Shown: in pieces, positions 1 through 7,755 of the stretch
Position numbering within the stretch: position 1 is the first letter of the stretch
Layout: every line of letters starts with the position of its first letter
Source: a virus
IMG/VR virus record: IMGVR_UViG_3300017783_000083
Coordinates: 1 to 36,057 of that record
Direction: 5' to 3' (one strand)
Length of the DNA: 36,057 bases
The notes under the pieces: generated by a model
Databases searched by the model: none
The model's input: only the letters and a program-made list of their open reading frames with translations
What the model was told of the DNA's origin: nothing
Made by a program: the position numbers and the translations under genes

Positions 1-1
1 A

Positions 2-271
2 AAACCTGAGGTAGAAACAAAAACAAACACTGAAGATAGTATAGTAGTTGGTATTTTAGAAAAGCTAAGTAAAAAGAATAAAACTAATTTTGATATTAGT
101 GTAGGTGTTAATATACCTGGAAAAACTATTTTTAAAGCTTTGCAAATGGACATGGAAGAAGAAGAATTAAAAGAGGGTCTAGTGAAGCTTGTAAAAAAAC
201 AGATAAATAATCTAGAACAACAATTAAACAAAGAAGTAGAAACTTTTATTCAAAATCAATACTATGAATAG
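2..271 (+). CDS. Hypothetical protein, C-terminal part (truncated by window edge)
   Basis: An open frame enters from the left edge and runs 89 codons to a TAG, so only the C-terminal part is seen. The visible part is acidic and lysine-rich. It includes a patch with FDISVGVNIPGKTIF (about residues 34-48 of the visible part) and ends in a likely amphipathic helix rich in E, K, L and Q (LVKLVKKQINNLEQQLNKEV). I do not recognise the family. Its stop overlaps the start of the next gene by 8 bases (ATGAATAG), which suggests translational coupling. Its position just ahead of tail and baseplate genes would fit a small tail assembly factor, but nothing in the sequence proves that. Confidence 0.7.
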   Translation, partial: KPEVETKTNTEDSIVVGILEKLSKKNKTNFDISVGVNIPGKTIFKALQMDMEEEELKEGLVKLVKKQINNLEQQLNKEVETFIQNQYYE

Positions 272-632
272 GCAACAAAGAAGAAATGCATATAAGTCTA
301 TGGGAATTCTTAAAAACAAGAGCTCTAGACAATTTAATGATCCAGTAAGAAATCAAATTACAGAACAACTTAGTAGAGAAGGTAAGGAAAAACATAAAGC
401 AATGGTTGAAGCTAATGAAAGAAAATACCATGAAGAAATGGAACATAGACTTGCTGAATATAAAAAGACTCTTGAAGTTGCAGGCTGGGAAGGTAAAGAA
501 ATTGAAAAATTAGCAGAGGCTTGGATGCTTAGAGCAGTTAAAGATAAAGATAATTATCAACAAGATAAAAAAGATGCTAAAAGATTAACTAAAGAAGCGG
601 AAGCTTTAAAGGCTAAACGTATTAGTAAATGA
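264..632 (+). CDS. Hypothetical charged alpha-helical protein
   Basis: This 122-residue protein is highly charged and almost wholly predicted helical. After a basic N-terminus (MNRQQRRNAYKSMGIL) comes a long E/K-rich segment (about residues 30-75), a short tryptophan-containing stretch near residue 75 (EVAGWEGKEIEKLAEAW), and a lysine-rich C-terminus. There is no signal peptide, membrane segment or enzyme motif. It overlaps the upstream gene by 8 bases and the downstream gene by 4, so the set is probably one transcript. Coiled-coil composition could fit a tail assembly chaperone or scaffold, but I do not recognise it. Confidence 0.75.
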   Translation: MNRQQRRNAYKSMGILKNKSSRQFNDPVRNQITEQLSREGKEKHKAMVEANERKYHEEMEHRLAEYKKTLEVAGWEGKEIEKLAEAWMLRAVKDKDNYQQDKKDAKRLTKEAEALKAKRISK

Positions 633-967
633 TAACAGTAGTATTAGACATAGGAGACAATGGAGTAGTCAAAATTATAGAAGATGACAACTACAATGGA
701 AATGGTGAAGTAAATGTCACTAAAACACTTTATGTCTTTGATGGAGATCCTGATTATGAAAATAGAATTAAATTTTTAAAAGATCTTTGTTTAGATATTG
801 GGTTAAGTACGGGTAATAAAGATGCTCAAAAAAGACTCAATATAAATCTTCACAAAAAACCAAAGGATATGTCACTAATGACTAAAAAGGAATTAGAGAC
901 AAGTATTATGGCAGCAAGCAGACTTGTGGAGAAGTATAAAAAAGAACTTAAAAAATATGAATCTTAA
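629..967 (+). CDS. Hypothetical protein
   Basis: This 112-residue protein starts at an ATG overlapping the previous stop (ATGA). The N-terminal half looks beta-rich and acidic (MITVVLDIGDNGVVKIIEDD), and the second half is helical and lysine-rich (KKELETSIMAASRLVEKYKKEL), possibly a short coiled coil. No family is recognised. The next gene starts inside its last four codons. Its size and tight packing match a small late phage gene of accessory function. Confidence 0.7.
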   Translation: MITVVLDIGDNGVVKIIEDDNYNGNGEVNVTKTLYVFDGDPDYENRIKFLKDLCLDIGLSTGNKDAQKRLNINLHKKPKDMSLMTKKELETSIMAASRLVEKYKKELKKYES

Positions 968-1406
968 GGTAGAATGTATATGGTGTAAAACTAAAACTGA
1001 TTTTAATAGATTTGCAAGAGAAACTAAAAAATCAGAAGAATACGATAAGTTTAAAAATCAAATAATTTCTTATAATGAAATTGGAGATAGACTTTCTAAG
1101 AGTGATCCTTATGGAAATACTCCATCTGAAACTTTAGTTGCTTTACATATACAAAAATTAATACGAAATCTTGTTAATAAAAACAGGAGAGTAGAAGAAG
1201 AAGTTGAAGAAGATCAAACTGCAAAAGTTACATATCTTCTTAAAAACTTAAATCAAGAAAATGTACTAAATTTTAAAAACTTTATTAATGAAATCGCAGA
1301 CGGTGTAGAGTTTGAATTAGTAGTTATTAATAGAGAAGATAAATTAGATCCTAAAGTATTGAGTAAATTCGATAACGTTAGAATTGTAGATAATGATAAG
1401 ACATAA
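957..1406 (+). CDS. Hypothetical protein with an N-terminal CxxC
   Basis: I start this at the ATG at 957, giving 149 residues and an 11-base overlap with the previous gene. A TTG at 924 would add 11 residues (WRSIKKNLKN) that are probably only the overlap. The N-terminus has a single C-x2-C pair (VECIWCKTKTDF), which could be half of a metal or redox site, but no second pair is visible. The middle has a run of glutamates (RRVEEEVEED) and the rest is mixed helix and strand. It is unrecognised. It shares 14 bases with the following gene, so it belongs to the same translationally coupled block. Confidence 0.65.
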   Translation: MNLKVECIWCKTKTDFNRFARETKKSEEYDKFKNQIISYNEIGDRLSKSDPYGNTPSETLVALHIQKLIRNLVNKNRRVEEEVEEDQTAKVTYLLKNLNQENVLNFKNFINEIADGVEFELVVINREDKLDPKVLSKFDNVRIVDNDKT

Positions 1407-1986
1407 GATATTTTCAAAAGGTGAAAGAATCCATGCTCTAATACATTCAACAACAAATCCAAATATTTTATTTCCAGTTAGAGGCACGATTTATGATACT
1501 AAATTTGATGAGTATAATCCTCAGTATCAAATTAAAGTAGATAAAATGTATGATGATATTGCGTTCTTAAAACGATATTTATTTAAAGGCCGAACTATCC
1601 GAAACTTTGATGGTAAAGATAGTAGATGGAAATTTACAAGAACAAGTTATAAAACAACTGAAGAGTTTGTACAGAAAGTTTTTAATGGTGATAATTGGGA
1701 AGGCTACTTAATTGTAGTCGATAGTGTTTATTGCTGTAGAACAAGAAAAGAACAAGTTGACTTCTTTAATAAGATACAAACGTTTATGATACAAAAGAAT
1801 CTGAGAGAGCTATATGAGATGACTAGAAGGAAAGAATACAGATATGGTAGATTTTATTATCATACTAAAGATATGTTTAAGAGAGCACTTAAAAAGTTCT
1901 TTGGTGAACGGTCACCTCAATCAGATAAATGGTGGAATGATTTTCTTGCATCCACTGACATTAGAGATTTGGACAAACACGTCTAA
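1393..1986 (+). CDS. Hypothetical basic, aromatic-rich protein
   Basis: This 197-residue protein starts at an ATG inside the previous gene. It is rich in K, R, Y, F and W, notably around residues 60-85 (KRYLFKGRTIRNFDGKDSRW) and at the C-terminus (RRKEYRYGRFYYHTKDMFKR, KKFFGE, KWWNDF). A cysteine pair (YCCR) sits near residue 114. There is no membrane segment or recognised catalytic motif. The basic, aromatic composition could suit nucleic-acid or protein binding. It is the last gene before a late-promoter-like element at 2000, so it probably closes the upstream transcription unit. Confidence 0.7.
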   Translation: MIRHKIFSKGERIHALIHSTTNPNILFPVRGTIYDTKFDEYNPQYQIKVDKMYDDIAFLKRYLFKGRTIRNFDGKDSRWKFTRTSYKTTEEFVQKVFNGDNWEGYLIVVDSVYCCRTRKEQVDFFNKIQTFMIQKNLRELYEMTRRKEYRYGRFYYHTKDMFKRALKKFFGERSPQSDKWWNDFLASTDIRDLDKHV

Positions 1987-1996
1987 ACTTTAAGTG

Positions 1997-2007
1997 ATAT
2001 ATAAATA
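1997..2007 (+). promoter_or_regulatory. Candidate T4-type late promoter
   Basis: The 37-base gap before the structural gene at 2024 contains GATATATAAATA-type sequence, with an exact TATAAATA at 2000-2007, the T4 gp55 late-promoter element. It lies 16 bases before the ATG, so transcription would start a few bases upstream of the start codon. The extended form with GATA in front recurs at 8972 and 10232. In AT-rich DNA chance matches are common; the intergenic position and the shared extension are the support. Confidence 0.5.
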
Positions 2008-2023
2008 AAAATAATACTTTTTA

Positions 2024-3754
2024 ATGAGTACATTTACCCATATTTTGGAAGAAGGCCAAAATGCTGCAAATTTTATATTCGATGAAATAACAGATACTGG
2101 AGAAGTTTTATACACTAACCTTGTGGATGGATTAACATCTAAGGCTTATAGTGGTATAATAGAAGGTGCTAAAAATAATCCAACTCCTGAAGAAGTACAA
2201 AAGGCATTATTTAAAGCTTCAAATCCAGATTTTGACCCCGCACTCGTTAAAGAGGAAGGACTTTATCCTAAATCAAACTTTAAACAGCCTACTACATATT
2301 CTGTTAAAAAAGGAGTAGAATCAGACGCAGAGTCAGATGCACCTACTAGTAGAGTTAATAATTGGACTTTATTAAAATATAAAGGGCAAGGAGAAAATCC
2401 GGATTATAATAAAGCAATGGTTGGATCAGGTGCAGGAGATTCTGGTTTAGCAATAAACCCTACTGCAAATAACATTATTCAAAGAACTTTTACTAAAGGA
2501 TCTGCTAGTTTTAGATATTTTCAAAAAGACTTTATATTTTGTGAACATTATGGTAAAGTTGCAAATAATCATATGTTAACTTTAAGAAGGTTTCCATTCC
2601 CAGTTGAAGATAATATATTAGATCCTAAAAAATATAGCATGCAAGAAAAAAAGGTTGTTGATAATATTCAACCTGCTCTTGCACAGGCTGTAACATGGAT
2701 GAGTCCAACTATTGGAAATAGCTTAAATGAGATATTAAAATTTGGAGTTGGTTTTAAATGGAAAGAAACTGAAGCTGAGCTTCAAACTATTGAAAGTAAA
2801 CCTAGAGATAGAGGCATGGTTGGAGGAATGATTGATAGTATTCCATATTCTCAAAATGCACAAGGTGGTTTAGCAGGAGAGAGTGCAGCAACTACTCATA
2901 GAAGAAAGCAACAAGGAGGTGGCTGGGATCCTTTAAAACAAACATATCCTAATCACACATTCGCTCCACTTAACGTTATAAAAAGCATGCAAGTTAGAGA
3001 TAGTGGTTTAACCTTTGATCAAAGTTTTAGTTTGACATTTAATTATGATTTAAAAGGAATTCCAAATACTTCTCCTAAAATGGCTTTTTTAGATGTTTTA
3101 GCTAATTTATTAGTATTGACATATAACAATGCTCCTTTTTGGGGAGGAGCAATTAGATACACAGGAGGTGGAGTTGTTGGTAATTCATTAGGTGATCTTG
3201 AAAAATTAAAAAAGGGAGATATTAAAGGTTTTATGGGAAGTGTAATGAAAGATATAGGAGGAACTATAAAAAATGTTGCAGAAGATCTTAAAGGTGCACT
3301 CAGTGGAGATAGTAAAATATTAAATAACGTAATCGGTGGAGGATTGATGGATTTATTTGGTGGACCACAAGGTGGACAAGTTGCAGCTGCATTCTTAACA
3401 GGAGAATCTACAGGTCAATGGCATTTAACGGTTGGAAATCCATTAAATCCAATTGCTGTAATTGGAAATTTAGGATGTAAGAAAGCTGATTTTCAATTTG
3501 ATGGACCATTAGGTTATGAAGACTTTCCTACTAAACTAAAAGTTGTAATTGAATTGCAACCTAATAGGCCAAGAGATAAAGCAGATATTGAATCAATGTT
3601 TAATGCTGGTAAAGGTAGATTATATTTACCAGAACAAGGTGTTTTAGATCCTAGTAATGGTTCATACGATGTTAGTGCTTATGGTAATAAAGAATTTAAA
3701 GGAAGAAGTAAAGAGGCATTTATTAAGAAGGCCTCAAAAATGGCAAACGGATAA
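2024..3754 (+). CDS. Large tail/baseplate structural protein, possible tube cap or initiator
   Basis: This is a 576-residue protein. The N-terminal part is acidic with an AESDAESDAP-like linker near residue 100. A conserved-looking block follows (RYFQKDFIFCEHYGKVANNH, then LTLRRFPFPVEDN, about residues 165-200). The middle holds a glycine-rich, possibly flexible segment (about 380-460). The C-terminal part (about 485-545: GCKKADFQFDGPLGYEDFP, then KLKVVIELQPNRPRDKADIE) resembles a beta-rich tail-tube-type domain. It is followed directly by a gp53-like LysM gene and the hub, so a tube cap or initiator role, as for T4 gp48 or gp54, is reasonable but is inferred from place. No signal peptide or true membrane span is evident. 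Confidence 0.75.
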   Translation: MSTFTHILEEGQNAANFIFDEITDTGEVLYTNLVDGLTSKAYSGIIEGAKNNPTPEEVQKALFKASNPDFDPALVKEEGLYPKSNFKQPTTYSVKKGVESDAESDAPTSRVNNWTLLKYKGQGENPDYNKAMVGSGAGDSGLAINPTANNIIQRTFTKGSASFRYFQKDFIFCEHYGKVANNHMLTLRRFPFPVEDNILDPKKYSMQEKKVVDNIQPALAQAVTWMSPTIGNSLNEILKFGVGFKWKETEAELQTIESKPRDRGMVGGMIDSIPYSQNAQGGLAGESAATTHRRKQQGGGWDPLKQTYPNHTFAPLNVIKSMQVRDSGLTFDQSFSLTFNYDLKGIPNTSPKMAFLDVLANLLVLTYNNAPFWGGAIRYTGGGVVGNSLGDLEKLKKGDIKGFMGSVMKDIGGTIKNVAEDLKGALSGDSKILNNVIGGGLMDLFGGPQGGQVAAAFLTGESTGQWHLTVGNPLNPIAVIGNLGCKKADFQFDGPLGYEDFPTKLKVVIELQPNRPRDKADIESMFNAGKGRLYLPEQGVLDPSNGSYDVSAYGNKEFKGRSKEAFIKKASKMANG

Positions 3755-4665
3755 TGAATTTTAAAACAATATTAGATAAATTAATAGAGGGAGGAAAGCT
3801 TATTTTAGCTCAACCCACATTCATATTTAAAGATAATGATATTCCATTTAGTGAATATATTGTCAAAGACACTGATGCTGGTAGAATTGATTTAATAGCT
3901 GAGGAATATTATGGAAGTAATGTTGATTTGGAAAGTATTTTAAAATTTAATGGAATATCTGATCCATTTTCAATTAATGAAGGTGATGTTTTAAAAATGC
4001 CAATAGAAGATGCTGTTATTAAAAAATTAGAAAGGCCTAGCATTGCAATAAGTAATATAGTTAGACAAGAATTTATAGATGGTAAGAAATTAACTAAAAA
4101 AGATAAAAGAAGAATTGATTTTCTTAAAAAGAAATATAATCTTAAAGAAGTACTCCCACCTAATATGTTAAAGTCTGGATTTAAAAACTTTGAATTAAGG
4201 AAAGAAGAAGGTGAAGATGTTATTAAGATGGGAATGGGCGTATCTACTCCTGAAACTTCATTTTCTGCACCTAAAAATGCTAAAAATAAAAAAGTTTCAG
4301 TTAATCAATCAGAGGCTGAATCAATTTCTAAAAAAATAGAAAGTAGTGCAAATGAAGAATTAACAGATGCCGAAATTGCAAAATTAGAAAATAGTGGAAT
4401 TAAATCTTCTAAAGTTTCTAAATTAGCAACTACATTTGATGGAAAAGAAATAGGAAATGGAGGAAATACTTCTTCTACGTTTATTGCTAATACATCAGAT
4501 GCACTAGATGATGATGGTAACAAGGTAGGAAATCAATCAATAACTCAATCTGAACAAATTGAAGGTGATAAAGTTACAAAAACTGTTACTAAAACTATTG
4601 TAAAGCCAGATGGCTCTTCTGAAACAACTCAAACTGTTACTTTTTCTAAATACGAGTCTAAATAA
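3754..4665 (+). CDS. Baseplate wedge protein with LysM-like domain (T4 gp53-like)
   Basis: This 303-residue protein carries a LysM-type motif at about residues 35-83: RIDLIAEEYYG, then LESILKFNGISDPFSINEGD and VLKMP. This matches the LysM fold of T4 gp53 and of the LysM adaptor in contractile injection systems such as Afp7, which help hold the tail tube and wedges together. A basic segment follows (KKLTKKDKRRIDFLKKKYN, 111-129). T4 gp53 is 196 residues; the extra length is a polar S/T/N/K-rich tail from about residue 160, ending in repeated TVTKT-like strands. The ATG overlaps the stop of the previous gene by one base, so the two are coupled. The domain call is firm, the exact T4 equivalence less so. 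Confidence 0.75.
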   Translation: MNFKTILDKLIEGGKLILAQPTFIFKDNDIPFSEYIVKDTDAGRIDLIAEEYYGSNVDLESILKFNGISDPFSINEGDVLKMPIEDAVIKKLERPSIAISNIVRQEFIDGKKLTKKDKRRIDFLKKKYNLKEVLPPNMLKSGFKNFELRKEEGEDVIKMGMGVSTPETSFSAPKNAKNKKVSVNQSEAESISKKIESSANEELTDAEIAKLENSGIKSSKVSKLATTFDGKEIGNGGNTSSTFIANTSDALDDDGNKVGNQSITQSEQIEGDKVTKTVTKTIVKPDGSSETTQTVTFSKYESK

Positions 4666-4669
4666 TTTA

Positions 4670-4678
4670 GATAAATAA
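4670..4678 (+). promoter_or_regulatory. GATAAATAA element just before a start codon
   Basis: GATAAATAA ends 4 bases before the hub ATG. The same nine bases lie 3 bases before the starts at 13039 and 32900. The spacing is too short for a promoter serving its own gene, so a translation-initiation role is more likely. No purine Shine-Dalgarno run is present. Confidence 0.3.
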
Positions 4679-4682
4679 TATA

Positions 4683-6206
4683 ATGGAGTTAAATAATAAT
4701 ATATTATCGCTAATAGAGCCTAAAATTAGACCAACTGATATTGAGTTAAAAGGAGGAACTGAATCAGGTGAAGGTGATAAAACTTCTAAATCATTTGGTA
4801 CAGATTTACCTAGAATAACAATTAATAATTACTTATTTGAAGAAGGAGATTTAATATCTTTTAAACTTAGTACTGGAATTACTAAAAAATATCCAACTGT
4901 TAACGTTACGGTTATTGATACAGGTGGAACATTTGACATTGATCAATTTCCTAGAGACGGAGATGTAATTACAGTTTATATTAATTCTAAAAATACTGAC
5001 ACTTTTAAAAGTATTCATATGGATTTTAATATTACATCAATATCTTCACCTCCTAAAGGTTTGCCAAATAGTCTTAAACAATATAGTTTTCAAGGCACTT
5101 GTAAAGTACCTGGTTTATTTAGTGAAGATTGTGTTGCATATACTGAAAACACGAGTTTAGGTCACTTAGAAGAAATTGCTACTAATTTAGAACTAGGTTT
5201 AGCATCAAACATTGACTCTACAGATGATACTCAAAATAGGCTACAGGCTTATACAACTACATTAGATTATATTAAAGAAACTGTTAATTCCTCTTATATA
5301 GATGAAGAAAGTTTTCAAACATTTTACATTGATCAATACTACAATTTAAACTTTGTAGAGATGAATAGAATTTTTAATTCTGAAAATGTAAGTCTTGAGA
5401 GCATGCAAAGTAATTTTGCTTCTTTAGCAAAAAGTTTTAGTCAAGAGGCAGGAGTAGAAGATAATACAGACAATATAGAGAATAAATTAATGTTAACTAA
5501 TAACACGCAATTTGATAAAAGCAATGTTAAAATATCTCAATTTGCATTAAAAAATAATTCAAGTAAAATATCATTATTGAATGGTTATAGAAGAGTACTT
5601 CAAATGTGGGATGAATTAGAAGATAGTGAACCTACTGCATGGGATACTGAGCGTTTAGTTGAGTTTGATGTTGAGGCATACACTAGTAAAAATATTAGAG
5701 ACGTTGAAGAACCTTTAAAAGGTAAGAGAGGTGAGACAGAATATGATAATCATTCTAAATATAAATGGGTAGGTAGAATGCAAGATTATTCTTTAGAAGG
5801 AAATGTACATCTTAATCATAAATATTCTATATTAAATAACTGGCAAAATTTACAAGAGCTTGAAAAAATAAAACTAGTTGTAGAATTAGATTCTTTTAAC
5901 CCAAGCTTATATGTATGTCAAAAAATACCAGTAATGATGTACACTTATGATGAGATACAATCTGCAGCTGCTACCAAAACCCAAACAGGTTTAAAAGATA
6001 AAGGTGTAAAAACAGATGATAAAGCTTTTCCTAGTAAAACTGAAGAAGTTGAGGCTACAGAAGCTCCAGTAAGACAAGATGAATTTACATCCGGTCATTA
6101 TGTTATCGGCGGAATAGAATATATATACTCAGACGGCGATCAAGCCTTAACTCAGCGATTAACTCTTTTAAGGAGGGAATGGCCAACAAGAGCAAATAAT
6201 TTATAA
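4683..6206 (+). CDS. Baseplate hub protein (T4 gp27 / GpD-like)
   Basis: This 507-residue protein has the layout of a contractile-tail hub. A beta-barrel with EGDLISFKLSTGITKKYPTV (54-73) and QFPRDGDVITVYIN (88-101) matches hub domain I. A SLGHLEEIATNLELGL helix (158-173) is the usual motif leading into the second part. TTLDYIKETVNSSYIDEESF and FYIDQYYNLNFVEM (about 192-227) follow, and GHYVIGGIEYIYSDG plus QRLTLLRREWP close the protein (471-502). Hubs trimerise, sit under the tail tube and bind the spike encoded at 7756. It is longer than T4 gp27 (391), with an insertion around residues 240-420. Upstream is the LysM wedge gene and downstream a tube-like gene, which fits. No enzymatic domain is seen. 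Confidence 0.75.
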   Translation: MELNNNILSLIEPKIRPTDIELKGGTESGEGDKTSKSFGTDLPRITINNYLFEEGDLISFKLSTGITKKYPTVNVTVIDTGGTFDIDQFPRDGDVITVYINSKNTDTFKSIHMDFNITSISSPPKGLPNSLKQYSFQGTCKVPGLFSEDCVAYTENTSLGHLEEIATNLELGLASNIDSTDDTQNRLQAYTTTLDYIKETVNSSYIDEESFQTFYIDQYYNLNFVEMNRIFNSENVSLESMQSNFASLAKSFSQEAGVEDNTDNIENKLMLTNNTQFDKSNVKISQFALKNNSSKISLLNGYRRVLQMWDELEDSEPTAWDTERLVEFDVEAYTSKNIRDVEEPLKGKRGETEYDNHSKYKWVGRMQDYSLEGNVHLNHKYSILNNWQNLQELEKIKLVVELDSFNPSLYVCQKIPVMMYTYDEIQSAAATKTQTGLKDKGVKTDDKAFPSKTEEVEATEAPVRQDEFTSGHYVIGGIEYIYSDGDQALTQRLTLLRREWPTRANNL

Positions 6207-6209
6207 GAA
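6202..6209 (+). promoter_or_regulatory. TATAAGAA element abutting a start codon
   Basis: TATAAGAA directly precedes the ATG at 6210. Related TATAAGA(A/T) elements precede the starts at 15529, 18857 and 20789. It probably belongs to a non-Shine-Dalgarno translation start, although it partly lies over the stop of the previous gene. Confidence 0.25.
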
Positions 6210-7592
6210 ATGGGTCTATTAGGAAATAAAAACAAATTTGCAAAAGCTAAAGGTAGAAGTGCTCATCCTTATGGTGATCCTACATTTCTTAGTTTCTTTT
6301 TAATGTTCGATTGGTATAGCCCAAAATCACCTTTGTTTAATGGTGATGCAACTAATTTTTTAAGAAATGTTATAGGAGATAACAATAGAGCAGATCAACT
6401 TGAAAAATTTAAAAAGTATTTAAAGAGAATAAATCAAGAAATGCCATGGTTTTGGCAATCAATTACTGGTTTAAATGCAGCATATGACTATGGTAAAATG
6501 GATGACGCGCTAGTATTTAAAGAAGGTGGAGAGATAGAAATAGACTGTTTAGAAACTTTAGATTTTACAATGGCTGGTATTTTTAATATGTATCAATCGA
6601 TAGTATTAGATACTGAAAGATATGTACAAGTTTTACCAGATAATTTATGTTATTTTAATGTTTATGTACATGTACAAGAAATAAGAAATTTTGTGCCATT
6701 TATTGGAAGTACAAGTGGTTTAGAGAAGCTTGGAGCTGCAACAAGTGATATTTTTAATTTTAAATCAGCCGATGGAGCTACTAGGAAGGAATTCTTAGCT
6801 CAAGTGGGAGGAGATGTTTTAGGTAAAATAGAAGATAGACTTAATTCTGATCAGCTTGATTGGAAGTCAAAGGGATTAGGACCTAGATTTATAACTAAAC
6901 TAGGAAAATGTAAGTTTAGTTACAATAATGGAATGGATATGTTTAGTGAGATAAGTAATGCTGAATTAGGAAGCCCTGTACACCATAAATTAAAATTTAA
7001 ATTTCATACAAGTAAAGTTCATGAATTTGAATATTTAACAGGTTTTAATCATGTAGATCCTGATCCTCTTAGTCCATTTAATAATGACATATTAAATGAT
7101 TTGGCAAATGCAGGATTGGCGGCTGTGACTACCGTTGGAAATCAAGCCTTAACTGCTGGAACAGCTGCTGTTGAAAGGGCGGTAGAAGACTTTAAAAATA
7201 AATTATTATTAGGAAATGTATATGGTGCTAATACTCTTTCTAAAATAGAAGATGTTTTTAATTCAGGTTCTATAAATGCTATAGGGCCTTTAGTAAAAGG
7301 TGAAGATCCAAGCATAGAGCCTGAAAACGTTGGAAGCCCTATAGGTGACAATATTCACCCTGTACTTCCAACTGACGAAGTTGCATTAGAATCTACTAAA
7401 ATTTACGAAGATACTCCAGAAGAACAGCCATTAACAAGTACTAATACAATGCCAATCGCAAGCCCGGAAGTGCCATTAGAATCTACTAGAATTTATGATG
7501 ATGCCCCGGAAGAAGGCACATTAAATAGTACTAGAATTTATGATGATGCTCCACCTGAAAGTCCATTAGAAAATAGCAATGTTTATGAGTAA
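6210..7592 (+). CDS. Tail-tube- or cap-like baseplate protein with C-terminal 15-residue repeats
   Basis: This is a 460-residue protein. Around residues 110-155 it reads IDCLETLDFTMAGIFNMYQS, then VLPDNLCYFNVYVHVQEIRN, a pattern of tail-tube-fold proteins. A second segment near 230-275 (KLGKCKFSYNNGMDMFSE, then HHKLKFKFHTSKVHEFEYL) resembles the C-terminal part of the protein at 2024. I infer a tube cap or initiator at the hub, as T4 has two such proteins (gp48 and gp54). The last 68 residues are about four and a half copies of a 15-residue unit (L-x-STRIYDDAPEE-type), probably disordered and acidic. It lies between the hub and the spike genes. The next small gene starts 8 bases inside its end. 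Confidence 0.7.
   Translation: MGLLGNKNKFAKAKGRSAHPYGDPTFLSFFLMFDWYSPKSPLFNGDATNFLRNVIGDNNRADQLEKFKKYLKRINQEMPWFWQSITGLNAAYDYGKMDDALVFKEGGEIEIDCLETLDFTMAGIFNMYQSIVLDTERYVQVLPDNLCYFNVYVHVQEIRNFVPFIGSTSGLEKLGAATSDIFNFKSADGATRKEFLAQVGGDVLGKIEDRLNSDQLDWKSKGLGPRFITKLGKCKFSYNNGMDMFSEISNAELGSPVHHKLKFKFHTSKVHEFEYLTGFNHVDPDPLSPFNNDILNDLANAGLAAVTTVGNQALTAGTAAVERAVEDFKNKLLLGNVYGANTLSKIEDVFNSGSINAIGPLVKGEDPSIEPENVGSPIGDNIHPVLPTDEVALESTKIYEDTPEEQPLTSTNTMPIASPEVPLESTRIYDDAPEEGTLNSTRIYDDAPPESPLENSNVYE
7386..7589 (+). repeat. 45-bp tandem coding repeats
   Basis: Four 45-base units starting at 7386, 7431, 7476 and 7521, plus a partial 24-base unit at 7566, encode 15-residue repeats such as LESTKIYEDTPEEQP and LESTRIYDDAPEEGT. 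The third and fourth units are the most alike in DNA (ACTAGAATTTATGATGATGC in both). The second unit has drifted most. They encode the acidic, proline-containing tail of the upstream protein. Confidence 0.85.
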
Positions 7593-7740
7593 ACATGGTG
7601 ATAAAACTCAATTAAGAATTTTAGAATTTGCAAGAAACATAGTGTGTGGAAAGGTAATGGATTCGCCAGAAGACATTCAATTTTATTTAAATTATAGAGT
7701 AGAAATAGAAGAAACTCTAAGAAAGTGGGCTGAAGATTAA
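7585..7740 (+). CDS. Small hypothetical protein, 51 residues
   Basis: This short gene fills what would otherwise be a gap between the tube-like and spike genes. ATG at 7585 overlaps the previous stop by 8 bases (ATGAGTAA), and the frame is open for 51 codons to TAA at 7738. The product MSKHGDKTQLRILEFARNIV continues with a SPEDIQFYLNYRVEIEETLRK helix and ends WAED. It is compact, charged and has no membrane segment. The overlap, its full use of the interval and its protein-like composition support a real gene. The role is unknown; a small baseplate or assembly factor is possible. Confidence 0.7.
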   Translation: MSKHGDKTQLRILEFARNIVCGKVMDSPEDIQFYLNYRVEIEETLRKWAED

Positions 7741-7755
7741 CGGAATATATAATAT

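Noticed and set aside
924-956. TTG start 33 bases upstream for the gene at 957
   Set aside because: The extra residues lie wholly within the end of the previous gene and a regular ATG is available at 957.
7746-7755. TATATAATAT as a late promoter for the spike gene
   Set aside because: It directly abuts the ATG, so transcription would start within the gene; it is better seen as an AT-rich leader.
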